Counted from the first letter of the stretch, positions 10,175 to 21,069 are shown. The stretch: DNA of 64,000 nt from G047528285 sp047528285 (GCA_047528285.1 CP180022.1:744001-808000), one strand, 5' to 3'. Notes: generated by a model from the letters alone, not told the origin. A program made the numbers and translations.

Positions 10175-10993
10175 TTAATGTTTTTCAAACGCCATCGCGA
10201 GATAGGTGATCGTCAGGACCATGAAGATAAAAGCCTGTAGAGTAATAATTAAGATATGGAAAATAGCCCAAGGTACATTCAAAATCCATTGCGACCACCA
10301 TGGTAACATCCCGGCAATCAGGATAAAAATTAACTCACTTGCATACATATTCCCAAATAACCTAAGACCCAGTGATACTGGTTTAGACAGTAGATTAATT
10401 CCTTCAAGAATCAAGTTTACAGGAATAAAAATAGGATGCTTAAACGGCTGCAAGGTTAATTCTTTAATAAAACCACCGATTCCTTTCATCATCACGCTAT
10501 AGTAAAGAATGAGAATAAATACGCTTAGAGCCATTGATAAAGTGATATTGATATCAGCAGATGGAACAACACGAGATGCCGGAAAACTAAGTACATGCTC
10601 ACTAAAATAAGGCAGCAAATCGATAGGTAGCAAATCCATCAGGTTCATCAGAAATACCCAACCGAAGATGGTTAGGGCCAATGGGGCAATAATTTTGCTG
10701 TTAGCGTGAAACATATCCCGCACGCTGCAATCGACAAAATCGACAACCAATTCAACAAAAATCTGCATCTTTCCTGGTACGCCACTGGTTGTACCTTTGG
10801 CGATACGGCTAAATATTACTAGAAAAATCACGCCTAGCATCAATGAAATGAACATAGAATCAATATTTAAAATCCAAAAAGACGCAGCTGTGTTTGATTG
10901 AACAAATTCAAATGTACGCAAGTCCAGTTGAAGATGATTTAGGTGATGACCTATATACTCCTGTGGAGTATAGATTTGTCCTGACGTAAACAT
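10175..10993 (-). CDS. atpB: ATP synthase Fo subunit a
   Basis: Subunit a forms the proton channel against the c ring. The 272-residue protein has several membrane helices and the conserved helix with the essential arginine (GLRLFGNMYASEL, Arg near residue 210). E. coli AtpB is 271 residues. It is the first complete gene of the atp operon here, because atpI, which normally precedes it, is absent or reduced to a trace. Confidence 0.97.
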   Translation of the reverse strand: MFTSGQIYTPQEYIGHHLNHLQLDLRTFEFVQSNTAASFWILNIDSMFISLMLGVIFLVIFSRIAKGTTSGVPGKMQIFVELVVDFVDCSVRDMFHANSKIIAPLALTIFGWVFLMNLMDLLPIDLLPYFSEHVLSFPASRVVPSADINITLSMALSVFILILYYSVMMKGIGGFIKELTLQPFKHPIFIPVNLILEGINLLSKPVSLGLRLFGNMYASELIFILIAGMLPWWSQWILNVPWAIFHILIITLQAFIFMVLTITYLAMAFEKH

Positions 10994-11027
10994 GATATGC
11001 TTCTTACCGTTTTTTGTTAATTATATA

Positions 11028-11180
11028 CTCTATATCAAATCACTATAATCACTGCCAATAAATAATGGTACGGATTTAAGTGTCCTAAGCGCGATAAACA
11101 GAAAAAGAATAGTCATCGACGTTTACATTAGCTATCTTCTTTCAATCTTCTCGTTAACGTCAAAACAACAAATCGTGGAT
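11028..11180 (-). pseudogene. atpI: Possible atpI remnant
   Basis: Read on the minus strand just upstream of atpB, a short segment translates as LFLFIALRTLKSVPLFI and, after stops, LTKNG. This resembles the AtpI C-terminus, where a hydrophobic VALAVLKAVFLPLI-like segment is followed by NNKG. In-frame stops break the rest. Position and strand fit atpI, but the match is short and the region may be noise. Confidence 0.35.
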
Positions 11181-13856
11181 CGATACATAATTCAAAAACA
11201 CATCCAGATATCTATTCTGATAACGGCATGCCTTTACAGAATCTATTTAGACATTAGACAAACAAAAAAAGTATTCTACAGACATAATTATAGTGCATAT
11301 CTCTGTAAAGAAAACCTTTCGAAACAAAATAAAATACTTAACAATATAAAATTATCAATAATACTCTTTCTATCAGCTAAATATTGCCTGATATATAATC
11401 AATAAAGCGATATAATATTTATTCATATGTCTCGACATAATGAATTTAATCGATAAATTAAAGATAAAAATTATAGGGTATACTTTTATTATTTATACGC
11501 AACAGAGTTAAGAAAACAATACGCAAAACACAACACTATTAATTCTTAACTAATTATAGGATAAAATCGTTTACATTCAAAGTATATCTTTACTAGCCTA
11601 CAAATCAATTTCTACCGAAATAAAATTCCTGATAAGCCAATATTACCTTATTCTTTTTGCAAGCATCACCTCTCGGATTTTTCAAAAAAAACCTAAACTG
11701 GTCCTCATGCCTATTAGTTTCCACGCTACTTTTACCTTTGCAGGGTTGATATCACCATATTTAAATATGTTCATTAATTTTTTAGAGATTGATGATTTTC
11801 ATGTACCGATAATAAAATTAGTAATTTACAAAAATGCTGGGTTTTCTGATTTTTGAAAATTTGCTCAATATGGGTTTTAAATTCAGTCTTGAATTAAAAT
11901 AAAAAACTATAAAATACTAATTCTTCATATCTGTTTCTGCTTAATAAGCAGCAAAATCAATTTGCGAAGCATCACTGTTGTTCAGTGGGTGGCGTTTTAT
12001 TCACTAAATCTATATAAATAATGAGAATTCCCAACCTAAAATAAAAAATCCACTGATATCAAAATCGTTTACCGTTAGGCAAAAACATCTATCAAATATT
12101 CTTTTTAAAAGACCAGATTTTCTATACAAGCTATTCAATCTAGCTATGTTTAAAAAAACACAACCCTTCCCTGATTTAAAAATCAATTACTCCTCCTTTA
12201 TAATTTTATTATAAATACACCATTAATAATGGATTATAAATTAAACCCATCTAATATGAATATTATTCCATATTTCTTTATTTTTTTAAAAATGTATTTT
12301 TTGTATTAACCACATTAGCCTAGCATGATAGATGTACTCAAATTTTTCTTGAGTTTAAATAAGTAATTATCATATAATTTAGTGATGCACTAGTAAATAT
12401 ACATAACCGCGAGGCTATATATATTTACAAAGACTTATTATTATAGTTGTTATCGTTAACATAATAAAACTCATATATGATTTGTAGTTAATTAACTACT
12501 AAGCATATATTGAATTTATCTTTTTAGATAAAACCAATCAATTATTAATGATGGTCTATATGTTGTAATAAGATATCATAACTAACATGTGTTTATTTGG
12601 TCAGTTTCCTATTTTTAAGTATGTTAGAGTTAAATTGATATTTTATATTTTGTTGTAGTGAAACTAATATAGGTTAAAATCATGACAACTCATATCAAAA
12701 CATGTACAGATACTACATATTAATTTCATTTTATTATCTAGAATAACTAAACCAGGCTTAGATAAAACAATCATAGATATAAGTGTAATTTACAAAAGAT
12801 ATTAAGTACTAAAAACACTTTATTTTTTCAAAAAAGAACGGTTTCGTTCATGTACTGTAAGCTATTTTTTATTGATTTCTCAATAATTAGGTGCTCACCC
12901 AAAACCTAGGAACCACTGTATATTACTGGTTCTTTTCAAGAATATCCCTTATGAACTTAAAACATCTTGGATGTTCAAGGAACATCTCTTAATCGCAGTT
13001 GGTTAATATAACCTAACTTCTTTCTTATATCTAGTAACTACTAATAGTAACTTTATACGAATTTACTAACTACTTTATCAGAGATATTCTAGCTACTTAA
13101 GCGTTTATATGGAACATAAATAACAAAGATGAAACTCAATTATTTTAAAATAAAAAACTCCTTTTTCTGTCGAAATGTTACACAAAAATCAATTACTATA
13201 TTAACTAGAATATCTGCTTTGTAACTTACAATAAACATCGTTTCTACATGGATTATTTTTATCTAATTAACACTTAAGAAGAATGATAAATTACATAATG
13301 TAATTGAATTTGGTGTTTAATTATTAATGATTTGCATTTTTTGCAGAAGTAAGGAGAATTAATTTCTGTATATTAGTTAATATTCATACCGAAACAAAAA
13401 TATTTATCATTATCTGTTATTTGACAAAAATTAATATTAAATTAATCTAGATCTTATTTAATAATAAGATAAATTTAAAAAAATATTAAAAATCTTTTTA
13501 TTCTTGCTTATTTAGGTAAAAAAGATAGTTGCATGTGTTAGGAATAAGAAAAACTCTACCAGGTAATTTATTATTTAGAATAGATTTACCTGGATCCAGA
13601 AAAACAACTAGAAAACAATTGATCAGATTTCATAAAAATAATTTTTCCCTAAACTAGACAAAAAACAATACAAAAGTAACATATTTTCTTCCTAAAATAA
13701 TATCTCTTCAACATCTTTGAGATTTCTAATTTGTTAAATGTAAAAAAATTCTTGCCAACTTAAAAAGTTGTACAACTATTTATTTTATAAAAAATAAAAA
13801 AAATATTATTAATTACAGTACAGTTATTTAAAAATAAAATTCAATATCTGGAAGCC
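11181..13856. other. Eroded spacer where rsmG would be expected
   Basis: About 2.7 kb without a supported gene. In enterics rsmG (gidB) and atpI lie between mnmG and atpB. No rsmG motif could be read in any frame. The whole mnmG-to-atpB distance (about 2.9 kb) is larger than I remember for E. coli, so this is not simple deletion. Short open frames here are A/T-biased and match nothing I know. Confidence 0.55.
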
Positions 13857-15764
13857 TTAATGTTTTCCATCGTTGTTAGACCGACGGCACAGAAGCTTTT
13901 GTTTTTTCAACCATACCAGTAAGATAGATATTGCAGCAGGTGTAATACCTGGAATACGCGAAGCTTGGCTGATAGAGTTAGGTTTATATTCATTTAGTTT
14001 ATCGATGACTTCTTTGGACAAACTCAATATAATATTGTAATCCATATCAGTCGGCAGCATAGCATTCGCATTACGCATCTGACGACTTATTTCCTTTTGC
14101 TGACGAGTTATATAACCTTGGTATTTAATCTGGATCTCAACCTGCTCTGCCGCCTGTGGATCAGCTAGAGCCGGACCAAAATGATCCAAGCGGGTTAAAC
14201 ATGTGTAATTCATCTTTGGGCACCGTAGAAGTTCTTCGCCATTAGCCTCGTGTGTCAAAGGAGCCTGAAGTTGCAAATTGAGCTGTTCGATACATTCGCT
14301 ACCCGGATGTACCCAGATATCACGTAAACGCTGACGTTCAGACTCAATCATTTCTTGTTTTTTACAGAAGCGCGCCCATCGCACATCATCCACTATTCCT
14401 AATTTTCTCCCAATTTCTGTCAAACGGAGATCGGCATTATCTTCCCTCAATAGAAGCCGATATTCTGCACGCGAAGTAAACATGCGGTATGGCTCTTGAG
14501 TACCCAATGTGCACAAATCATCTACAAGCACACCTAGATAAGCCTGATCGCGCCGCGGCGACCAACTGTCTTTCCCAGTGGCCAACCGAGCTGCGTTGAT
14601 ACCGGCAAGCATACCTTGGGCAGCAGCTTCTTCATAACCTGTAGTTCCGTTGATTTGACCAGCAAAAAACAGCGCCTCAATCAATTTGCTTTCTAATGTC
14701 AATTTAAGATCACGAGGATCAAAAAAATCATATTCTATCGCATAACCAGGCCGAACAATGCGAGCTTTTTCTAACCCATGTATAGAACGGACGAACTTCA
14801 TCTGTATATCGAATGGCAAGCTAGTTGAGATACCGTTAGGATAAATCTCATTGCTGGTCAGCCCCTCCGGTTCCAAAAAGATCTGATGGGCTTCGCGATC
14901 GGCAAAACGTACAACTTTATCTTCAATAGATGGGCAATAGCGTGGACCAACAGTTTCAATGATTCCAGAATACATTGGACTACGATCCAAATTTTGACGA
15001 ATAATCGCGTGGGTTTGTTCATTGGTGTAAGTAATGTAACATGGAATCTGACGCGGATGCATTTTTGGCGATCCTAAAAATGAGAAAACTGGTATAGGAT
15101 GATCTCCATGCTGCATAGTTAACTTCGAAAAATCAATGCTACGTGCATCTATTCGCGGTGGTGTTCCGGTTTTTAAGCGCCTTACTCGAAGCTGCAGATC
15201 TTGTAACCGGCGTGAAAGGGAAATTGACGGCGGATCCCCCGCTCGTCCACCGCTGTAATGGTGCAAACCAATGTGGATTGTACCGTTAAGGAAGGTGCCA
15301 ACAGTCAAAACAACAGCACGACTGCGAAATTTTAGCCCTATTTTGGTAACAGCACCAACGACTTGTTTGCCTTCTACGATTAAATCTTCGACTTCCTGCT
15401 GAAAAATCATCAAGTTAGGTTGGTTTTCCAATGCCAAGCGCACTGCCTGTCGATAAAGCATCCGATCTGCCTGTGCTCTTGTCGCTCTAACCGCCGGACC
15501 CTTTCTAGCGTTTAGTATCCTGAATTGAATTCCTGCTTGATCGATAGCCTGTGCCATTAACCCGCCCGTGGCGTCAATTTCCTTAACTAAATGCCCCTTA
15601 CCGATACCGCCAATCGCCGGGTTACATGACATTTGACCCAATGTTTCAATGTTATGTGTTAACAGCAGGGTTTGACAACCCATTCTGGCTGATGTTATTG
15701 CTGCTTCGGTACCAGCATGACCACCGCCAATAATGATAACATCAAAATAATCGGGATAAGACAT
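13857..15764 (-). CDS. mnmG: tRNA uridine-5-carboxymethylaminomethyl modification enzyme MnmG
   Basis: MnmG (GidA) is the FAD enzyme that works with MnmE to make the cmnm5 modification of wobble uridine in tRNAs. The 635-residue protein has the FAD-binding motif GGGHAGTEAA near residues 13-22, the second signature CNPAIGGIGKGHLVKEIDA, and GYEEAAAQG toward the end of the FAD domain. E. coli MnmG is 629 residues. GAGG lies about ten bases before the ATG. It is adjacent to oriC on the same strand as mioC, the usual enteric arrangement. Confidence 0.98.
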   Translation of the reverse strand: MSYPDYFDVIIIGGGHAGTEAAITSARMGCQTLLLTHNIETLGQMSCNPAIGGIGKGHLVKEIDATGGLMAQAIDQAGIQFRILNARKGPAVRATRAQADRMLYRQAVRLALENQPNLMIFQQEVEDLIVEGKQVVGAVTKIGLKFRSRAVVLTVGTFLNGTIHIGLHHYSGGRAGDPPSISLSRRLQDLQLRVRRLKTGTPPRIDARSIDFSKLTMQHGDHPIPVFSFLGSPKMHPRQIPCYITYTNEQTHAIIRQNLDRSPMYSGIIETVGPRYCPSIEDKVVRFADREAHQIFLEPEGLTSNEIYPNGISTSLPFDIQMKFVRSIHGLEKARIVRPGYAIEYDFFDPRDLKLTLESKLIEALFFAGQINGTTGYEEAAAQGMLAGINAARLATGKDSWSPRRDQAYLGVLVDDLCTLGTQEPYRMFTSRAEYRLLLREDNADLRLTEIGRKLGIVDDVRWARFCKKQEMIESERQRLRDIWVHPGSECIEQLNLQLQAPLTHEANGEELLRCPKMNYTCLTRLDHFGPALADPQAAEQVEIQIKYQGYITRQQKEISRQMRNANAMLPTDMDYNIILSLSKEVIDKLNEYKPNSISQASRIPGITPAAISILLVWLKKQKLLCRRSNNDGKH

Positions 15765-15866
15765 GTAATAATTACCTCACGTAAAACACGTAAGTCCTTT
15801 ATGCGAGGACCGGGAAGTAAAATAATTCTACTCTAGTTTAAGAGAGATACAAGCTTAACGGAACTT

Positions 15867-15914
15867 GCCTAAAAATCTAATAGCCTAAAGATCTAATAGC
15901 CTAAAGATCTAATA
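15867..15914 (+). repeat. Three tandem 16-base repeats in the DNA unwinding element
   Basis: GCCTAAARATCTAATA occurs three times in direct, gapless tandem (15867-15882, 15883-15898, 15899-15914). The second and third copies are identical and the first differs by one base that removes its GATC. Position and the GATCT core correspond to the 13-mer repeats (GATCTnTTnTTTT) of E. coli oriC. Confidence 0.85.
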
Positions 15915-15982
15915 AATATCTAATATAAAAATATCAAAATAAAAAGCTAAGAATATTTATTCTTATTAGGATCAATATCCTC

Positions 15983-15991
15983 TGTGGATAA
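15983..15991 (-). promoter_or_regulatory. DnaA box R1-type (perfect)
   Basis: TGTGGATAA is the complement of the consensus TTATCCACA with no mismatch. It lies just after TTATTAGGATC, as R1 does in E. coli oriC. Confidence 0.88.
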
Positions 15992-16037
15992 GATTATTTT
16001 AATCAACTAATACAATATGTTGTCTATACTATGAGTT

Positions 16038-16046
16038 TGTGGATGA
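16038..16046 (-). promoter_or_regulatory. DnaA box, one mismatch
   Basis: TGTGGATGA differs at one base from the perfect box. It lies inside oriC, upstream of the GTATAAGCTGTGATC segment. Confidence 0.6.
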
Positions 16047-16140
16047 ACTGTGATTTTCGCGGTATAAGCTGTGATCTTTTTCTCTGTCTACCCACAAAGT
16101 AATGTATGTGCTTCATGGTTCTACATTGAATAATCACAGG

Positions 16141-16172
16141 TTATCCAATAGTTTTAAGCTGAGTTATACATA
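16141..16172 (+). promoter_or_regulatory. Two degenerate DnaA boxes at the mioC side of oriC
   Basis: TTATCCAAT (16141-16149) and TTATACATA (16164-16172) resemble the weak E. coli boxes TTATCCAAA (R3) and TTATACACA (R2). Both lie just beyond the mioC stop codon. Confidence 0.5.
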
Positions 16173-16181
16173 AAAACGATA

Positions 16182-16631
16182 TCAATATGTCTGCATTTTT
16201 CTAATCCATTCGATCATCCATGCTTCAGCTGGAACTTCAAGAGTTTCGTGCTGTGTGATGTCAATCTTCAACACTTCGCCGATCCGCTTGGCCCCGAGAA
16301 TCTCGAGCTGTCGACTCAATATGTCAATCGCGCCGCAAAACGTATCGTATTCGCTGCTTCCAATGCCGATTGCGCCGAATGTAACCGCAGAGAGCGATGG
16401 CGATTGCGTCATCAGCGCTGAAAGCAGCGGCTGAAGATTTTCTGGCAAATCTCCAGCACCATGCGTGGAGCTGACTAACAACCACATACCCTCTTGGTTT
16501 AGGTCCGTTAGTTCTGCGCCATGCAGGATATTTGTACTGAAACCTTGGTGCTCAAGGATGCCAGCGACATACTCAGCAATATATTCGGCATTACCCAAGG
16601 TGCTTCCGCTGATGATAGTTACTTTGGACAT
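16182..16631 (-). CDS. mioC: Flavodoxin-like protein MioC
   Basis: MioC is a small FMN-binding flavodoxin reported to support biotin synthase; in E. coli its transcription runs into oriC. The 149-residue protein begins MSKVTIISGSTLGNAEYIAE, containing the phosphate-binding loop, and has SSTHGAGDLPENL and FGAIGIGSSEYDTFCGA. E. coli MioC is 147 residues. It points toward oriC and has a perfect DnaA box upstream, as in E. coli. Confidence 0.95.
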   Translation of the reverse strand: MSKVTIISGSTLGNAEYIAEYVAGILEHQGFSTNILHGAELTDLNQEGMWLLVSSTHGAGDLPENLQPLLSALMTQSPSLSAVTFGAIGIGSSEYDTFCGAIDILSRQLEILGAKRIGEVLKIDITQHETLEVPAEAWMIEWIRKMQTY

Positions 16632-16690
16632 GATGGTCTCGTCAGATAAATAAGTGAGTATTGTACGCTGTGTACTTCCTTGGATCTACT

Positions 16691-16699
16691 TGTGGATAA
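16691..16699 (-). promoter_or_regulatory. DnaA box upstream of mioC
   Basis: TGTGGATAA, a perfect box, lies 60 bases before the mioC start. DnaA boxes in the mioC promoter are known in E. coli, so DnaA control may be kept. Confidence 0.6.
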
Positions 16700-18560
16700 T
16701 TATGGATTTTGATTTCCGGATAAGTGCAGCTTAATAGCTAGGGTAATAGAGCTAATGAAAATACAAGTATTTTAGTGAATCTAAATTTTAAAATTATGAT
16801 TCATGTTTCTTAATTAATATTAGAAGTATTCTATTTTTTAACCTATTATAATAACGATTAATATCGTATTCTTTTTTTGTAACAAATACAAGGGATGCTT
16901 ATAAACGAGGAATATAAAAATTATCGATGATGTTAAGATTAATTTCCCTGGATTTAATTATTGTGTATACAGTATCTGATATAAAATTGCAGATTATTCT
17001 AACACTTTTAAAATTATGCTAAAATAAACATAGACACTGAAATTATTGTTTTATATGAATTGAAATTTAATTTATTTATAAATAAAACATATTTCTTTAA
17101 AAATATCTAATATAAAGTTAAATTATAAACGATTTCTAGATTAAATGAATGTTTGTTAAGTTAACTATCTTTTTATAGATCAAATTGAATTTAGATACAA
17201 TTATTTATATCAATAAAAATAACCCATTATTAACTTAATATATTATCAGCAACCTTATTTATATTCGAATTTGATTTGATTTGTTCGATTTGTAATTTCT
17301 AATATATTTTTAATGATCTATTTTATAACAGATACTTAATAGTAAACATTGCTAGTTCGGTAATTTCATATTTTTGATGAATCAACGGTATTATGTAAGA
17401 TATTAAGTATTATTTTAATTAATTAAAATATTATAATTAATTAAATTAATTTACGACATTTTATTTTTAATAGATTAATAAATATGGTTTCTTAATCAAA
17501 TTTTGATTTATGAATAATGATTTTATGGGATGTTTATGATTATATTATTTAATAAACTTTAATTCGGATATTCTAAATTAATAAGAGGTATTTTAAAAAT
17601 ATTTATTTATCACTTTCCCATATCTACAACAGTCCGTCATATTTTTAATGAATTATTGGTTCTGTTTTTATGAAGAAATTCTTTGCTATTCTAGTAATCT
17701 AAATTATGATTAAATAATATTTTTATCTTTACGATATCGAAATTAAAAATACATGATTTTTATCCTAACATATTTAAATTGCAGAATATATATCATCGAT
17801 GAATCTGAGTTAAGATATGTTTTATATCTTAAAAGTTTAGAATTTAGCTCATGAATATACCAATAAGTCAATGTTACTAATATGGGTATTTTATACTAAA
17901 TAAAATATTTTTTTATTCCTATTAATAAGATATAAATCTACAAAACATGAAATATAAAAACATTATATTTAAAAATGAAGTTAAAATAATATAATTTTAT
18001 ATAAAAAGAAAAAATATTTTATATTTATTTCATCATGAACTCTTGTAATTATATATTTTGTAGTTAAATTGTTTAGTTCGTCGTCCAGACGAATCCATTA
18101 TATTAAATCTAAAAACAATAGTAATGATTTGATCTAAAAATTATCTAAAACTTTTGTATAAATAGACTTTTTTGATATAAGATATCCAGTAAGATTCTAC
18201 ATGCCTTCAATCTTATTATCACCAGGCACTAAAGGTTATTGCTGTTAACCATGTATGAATAATAAGTAGCGCGCATCAATTTTTTACAAACTTGGTAGTA
18301 ATATAAACAAAGAAAATAAGTTAAATATTAGTTATATACTAAATCAAATTGATAACAAATAACTGAGTAGAGGCAGACAAAGTTTACGTACTTAAGTACC
18401 TTTAAGATTTAAAAACTTTCTAAAACAACAACTTTTCCTTCTTGAATACTACCAACCACCTTAACTAAAACATTTGATATTGTCAGATCCATCAGATAGG
18501 TAAGGTAGAATAAATGTGCCGAAATTTATAAATTCATTTATAGCGGAGTGTTGTTACACC
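16700..18560. other. AT-rich spacer between mioC and ppiD
   Basis: About 1.9 kb with no supported gene; the E. coli neighbours asnC and asnA are not recognisable. At 18480-18545 a frame reads DPSDR, a stop, then GRINVPKF. This loosely resembles the end of HupB (NPQTGKEI...VPSF), which precedes ppiD in enterics, but it is too short to call. Confidence 0.5.
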
Positions 18561-20432
18561 ATGATAGAAAATTTACATATGGTCGCTAAGCACGTCGTAT
18601 TCAAAATTATTATTTTGTTTATTGTTATTTCATTTTTTTTGAGCGGGGTAGGTAACTATCTGATAAGCGGTAACGGCGAGTACGCTGCCAAAGTAAATGG
18701 TGAAAAAATTAGTTATGAAAACCTTAATCAAGCGATGCAAAATGAACGTAACCGTCAGAGAAAATACACAAGTGAACAATTTTCTCAATTGGATCTCGAT
18801 GAAGTCTATATGCGCCAAAGAGTGCTTTCACAATTGATTGATGAAATTTTACTGGATCAGTATGCGGATACACTTGGACTAGTTATTAGCGACGATCAAA
18901 TCAAGGAGGCAATTTTTTCTATTCCGGATTTCCATATTGAAAATAAATTTGATAATGCTAAATTTCGTTCATTGATAGGCAAGATAGGGATCTCGCCAGA
19001 TCAATACGCGGCGTTGATATGCAAAAAATTGCTTAACAAACAAGTGATTCAGGGGATTTTTGGTAGCAGTTTTCTCCTTCCATCTGAAACAGAACAATTG
19101 CTTGGGATGGCGTTTCAAACCCGCAAAGCGCGGCTAGCTACCTTTGATATTACGGCGATGACAGCTAAGCAAACCTTGAGAGAAGATGAAATCCAGGCTA
19201 GCTATCGGGCAAACAAAACTCGTTACCTGTTACCGGAAACTTTTAAGGTGAGTTATATATCGATAGAAGCCGAAACAATTAAGGAAAAAATCAGCATTAA
19301 CGAACAAGATATTCAACGCTGGTATGAGCGACATTATGATCAGTTTACCGTTCCTGCACGTCAACGTTATAGCATTATTCAAAGTAAAACTGAAAACGAT
19401 GCCAAGGAATGGCTTAAACAATTGCAGCACGGCGCCGATTTTGCCACGCTAGCCAAAACGCATTCTACTGATATAGTTTCGGCAAAAAATGGCGGCGATA
19501 TAGGCTGGATAAATAATATTGATACTCTTGAAGAATTGAAACATGCCAAGCTAAGCGAAAAAGGACATATATTACCAAATGTAATTAAATCACCTTCTGG
19601 GTTTCTCATTGTTCGCTTAGACGATGTGAAGCCAGAGCATATTAGGCCACTAAGTGCAGTGCATGACGAAGTCATTATTCTACTAAAAAAGGAAAAAACT
19701 ATAGATGCATATTATTTGTTACAGAAAAAAGTGAGCGATATAGCTAGCAATGATAACGAGACGCTAGCGGGGGTGGAAATAGCCTCCGGACTTAAGGCTC
19801 AAGAGACTGACTGGTTTAGCCGTGATGACGTACCTGCAGCGCTTAATTACGATGCAGTGAAAAAGGTATTATTTGATGGATCACTTTTAGGAAATAAAAA
19901 TGCGCCGGGTAGTAATTCGGATCTAATCAGCGTGGATGGCAATCGCACTATGCTTCTCCGTATCGTAGATCATCGTCCAGAATATCTGAAGCCGATTGAG
20001 AATGTGCGTCAACGTGTTGAGCAGGATCTGAAGCGGCAAAAAGCTCTAGATCAAGCCTATTTGGATGCTGAAAAGATACTTTTTGCCCTTAAACATGACA
20101 ATAGTGCTGCCGATAAAGAATTGCAAACCGCCGGCCTGAGCTTCAGCGTTGCGCAAACTTTCGATTCCACTTACCAAAATGATCCATTAACTAAGGCTAT
20201 TTTCACACAGAATTTACCCCACACTGGCAAAAGCAGTTATAGTATTGCTAGTAATCTAAAGGGTGATATCGTATTAATTGCATTAGATAACGTTATGGCA
20301 CAGCCGTTAGATAATAAGAAACGTGAATTATTCTTAGATCAGTTTAATTATAGGATGACAGGCGTAATCTTTAATGCCTTGCTTGGAAATTTGCGTGCTT
20401 CTGCGAAAATAAAAATTAGTTCAACTGAGTAA
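18561..20432 (+). CDS. ppiD: Periplasmic folding chaperone PpiD
   Basis: PpiD is an inner-membrane-anchored periplasmic chaperone that sits near the SecYEG exit and helps outer-membrane and secreted proteins fold. From the ATG at 18561 it has 623 residues, as in E. coli. An N-terminal membrane helix (FKIIILFIVISFFLSGV) is followed by a SurA-like region and a parvulin domain (about residues 265-360, with FATLAKTHSTDI, NGGDIGWI and SGFLIVRLDD). The frame is open 15 codons further upstream, but those residues do not match PpiD. No strong ribosome site is seen; GGAG lies 12 bases before the ATG. It is the first gene on the right of oriC. Confidence 0.95.
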   Translation: MIENLHMVAKHVVFKIIILFIVISFFLSGVGNYLISGNGEYAAKVNGEKISYENLNQAMQNERNRQRKYTSEQFSQLDLDEVYMRQRVLSQLIDEILLDQYADTLGLVISDDQIKEAIFSIPDFHIENKFDNAKFRSLIGKIGISPDQYAALICKKLLNKQVIQGIFGSSFLLPSETEQLLGMAFQTRKARLATFDITAMTAKQTLREDEIQASYRANKTRYLLPETFKVSYISIEAETIKEKISINEQDIQRWYERHYDQFTVPARQRYSIIQSKTENDAKEWLKQLQHGADFATLAKTHSTDIVSAKNGGDIGWINNIDTLEELKHAKLSEKGHILPNVIKSPSGFLIVRLDDVKPEHIRPLSAVHDEVIILLKKEKTIDAYYLLQKKVSDIASNDNETLAGVEIASGLKAQETDWFSRDDVPAALNYDAVKKVLFDGSLLGNKNAPGSNSDLISVDGNRTMLLRIVDHRPEYLKPIENVRQRVEQDLKRQKALDQAYLDAEKILFALKHDNSAADKELQTAGLSFSVAQTFDSTYQNDPLTKAIFTQNLPHTGKSSYSIASNLKGDIVLIALDNVMAQPLDNKKRELFLDQFNYRMTGVIFNALLGNLRASAKIKISSTE

Positions 20433-21069
20433 ACATAATAATTCTGTGTTACCAAAAGGATATGATTTTGCTCTGTAAATACGCGAGATATATTGTTAAA
20501 TTGTAATATTCTCTACGAGAGATATACTCGATAACATGTTTTCTGAGTATTCGCTAAGTCTCAAATCTTGATACAGGAAAACAACTACAACAGAGTTCTT
20601 GATCTTAGTTTCTTTCTTGTGGTCATCTGCAAAAGATTAATTTATATTTAAAATTAAACTTAAAAGATATACAAAATAATTAAATATATAAAATATTTTT
20701 ATTTATATTTTATATATTTAGTTATTGTTTCTATAATTTATTAACTTAAAAATACAAGAGATAGCATTTGGAAATCATCATTAATTCTACGAGTTAACTT
20801 AATTAAGTAGAACTTGTAAATATTATAACAAAGATGAAATTTCAAGTTATTTATTTATTAATTCTATGTAGAATGGTATCAATTTTACCTCAATTTTAAT
20901 ATCAATTATGCAGCGAAATATGATTCGGTAGTTAATATACGCGAAATAATATATTAAATTTCCAGTAATCCTTTGCGATAGATGGAAAAGCCATAGTAAA
21001 TTATATTAATTTCTACCTTCCTATCGACAACCATGCACCATTAAATTATTTTTAGGAATCCTAACCAAC
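20433..21069. other. Spacer between ppiD and proS
   Basis: About 640 bases with no supported gene. ppiD and proS are not neighbours in E. coli, so a rearrangement joint lies in this region. Confidence 0.5.

Larger units (their letters stand above)
15840..16180. other. oriC: Chromosomal replication origin oriC
   Basis: The interval between mnmG and mioC holds the elements of an enterobacterial oriC. These are an A/T-rich unwinding region with three tandem repeats, TTATTAGGATC leading into a perfect DnaA box, weaker boxes, a GTATAAGCTGTGATC segment resembling the E. coli oriC core, and four GATC Dam sites (15890, 15906, 15970, 16073). Gene order and the divergence of coding strands around it support the call. 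The borders are approximate. Confidence 0.9.

Noticed and set aside
18516..18560. 15-codon N-terminal extension of ppiD
   Set aside because: The extra residues do not match PpiD, and starting at 18561 gives the exact E. coli length of 623; they may derive from a hupB tail.
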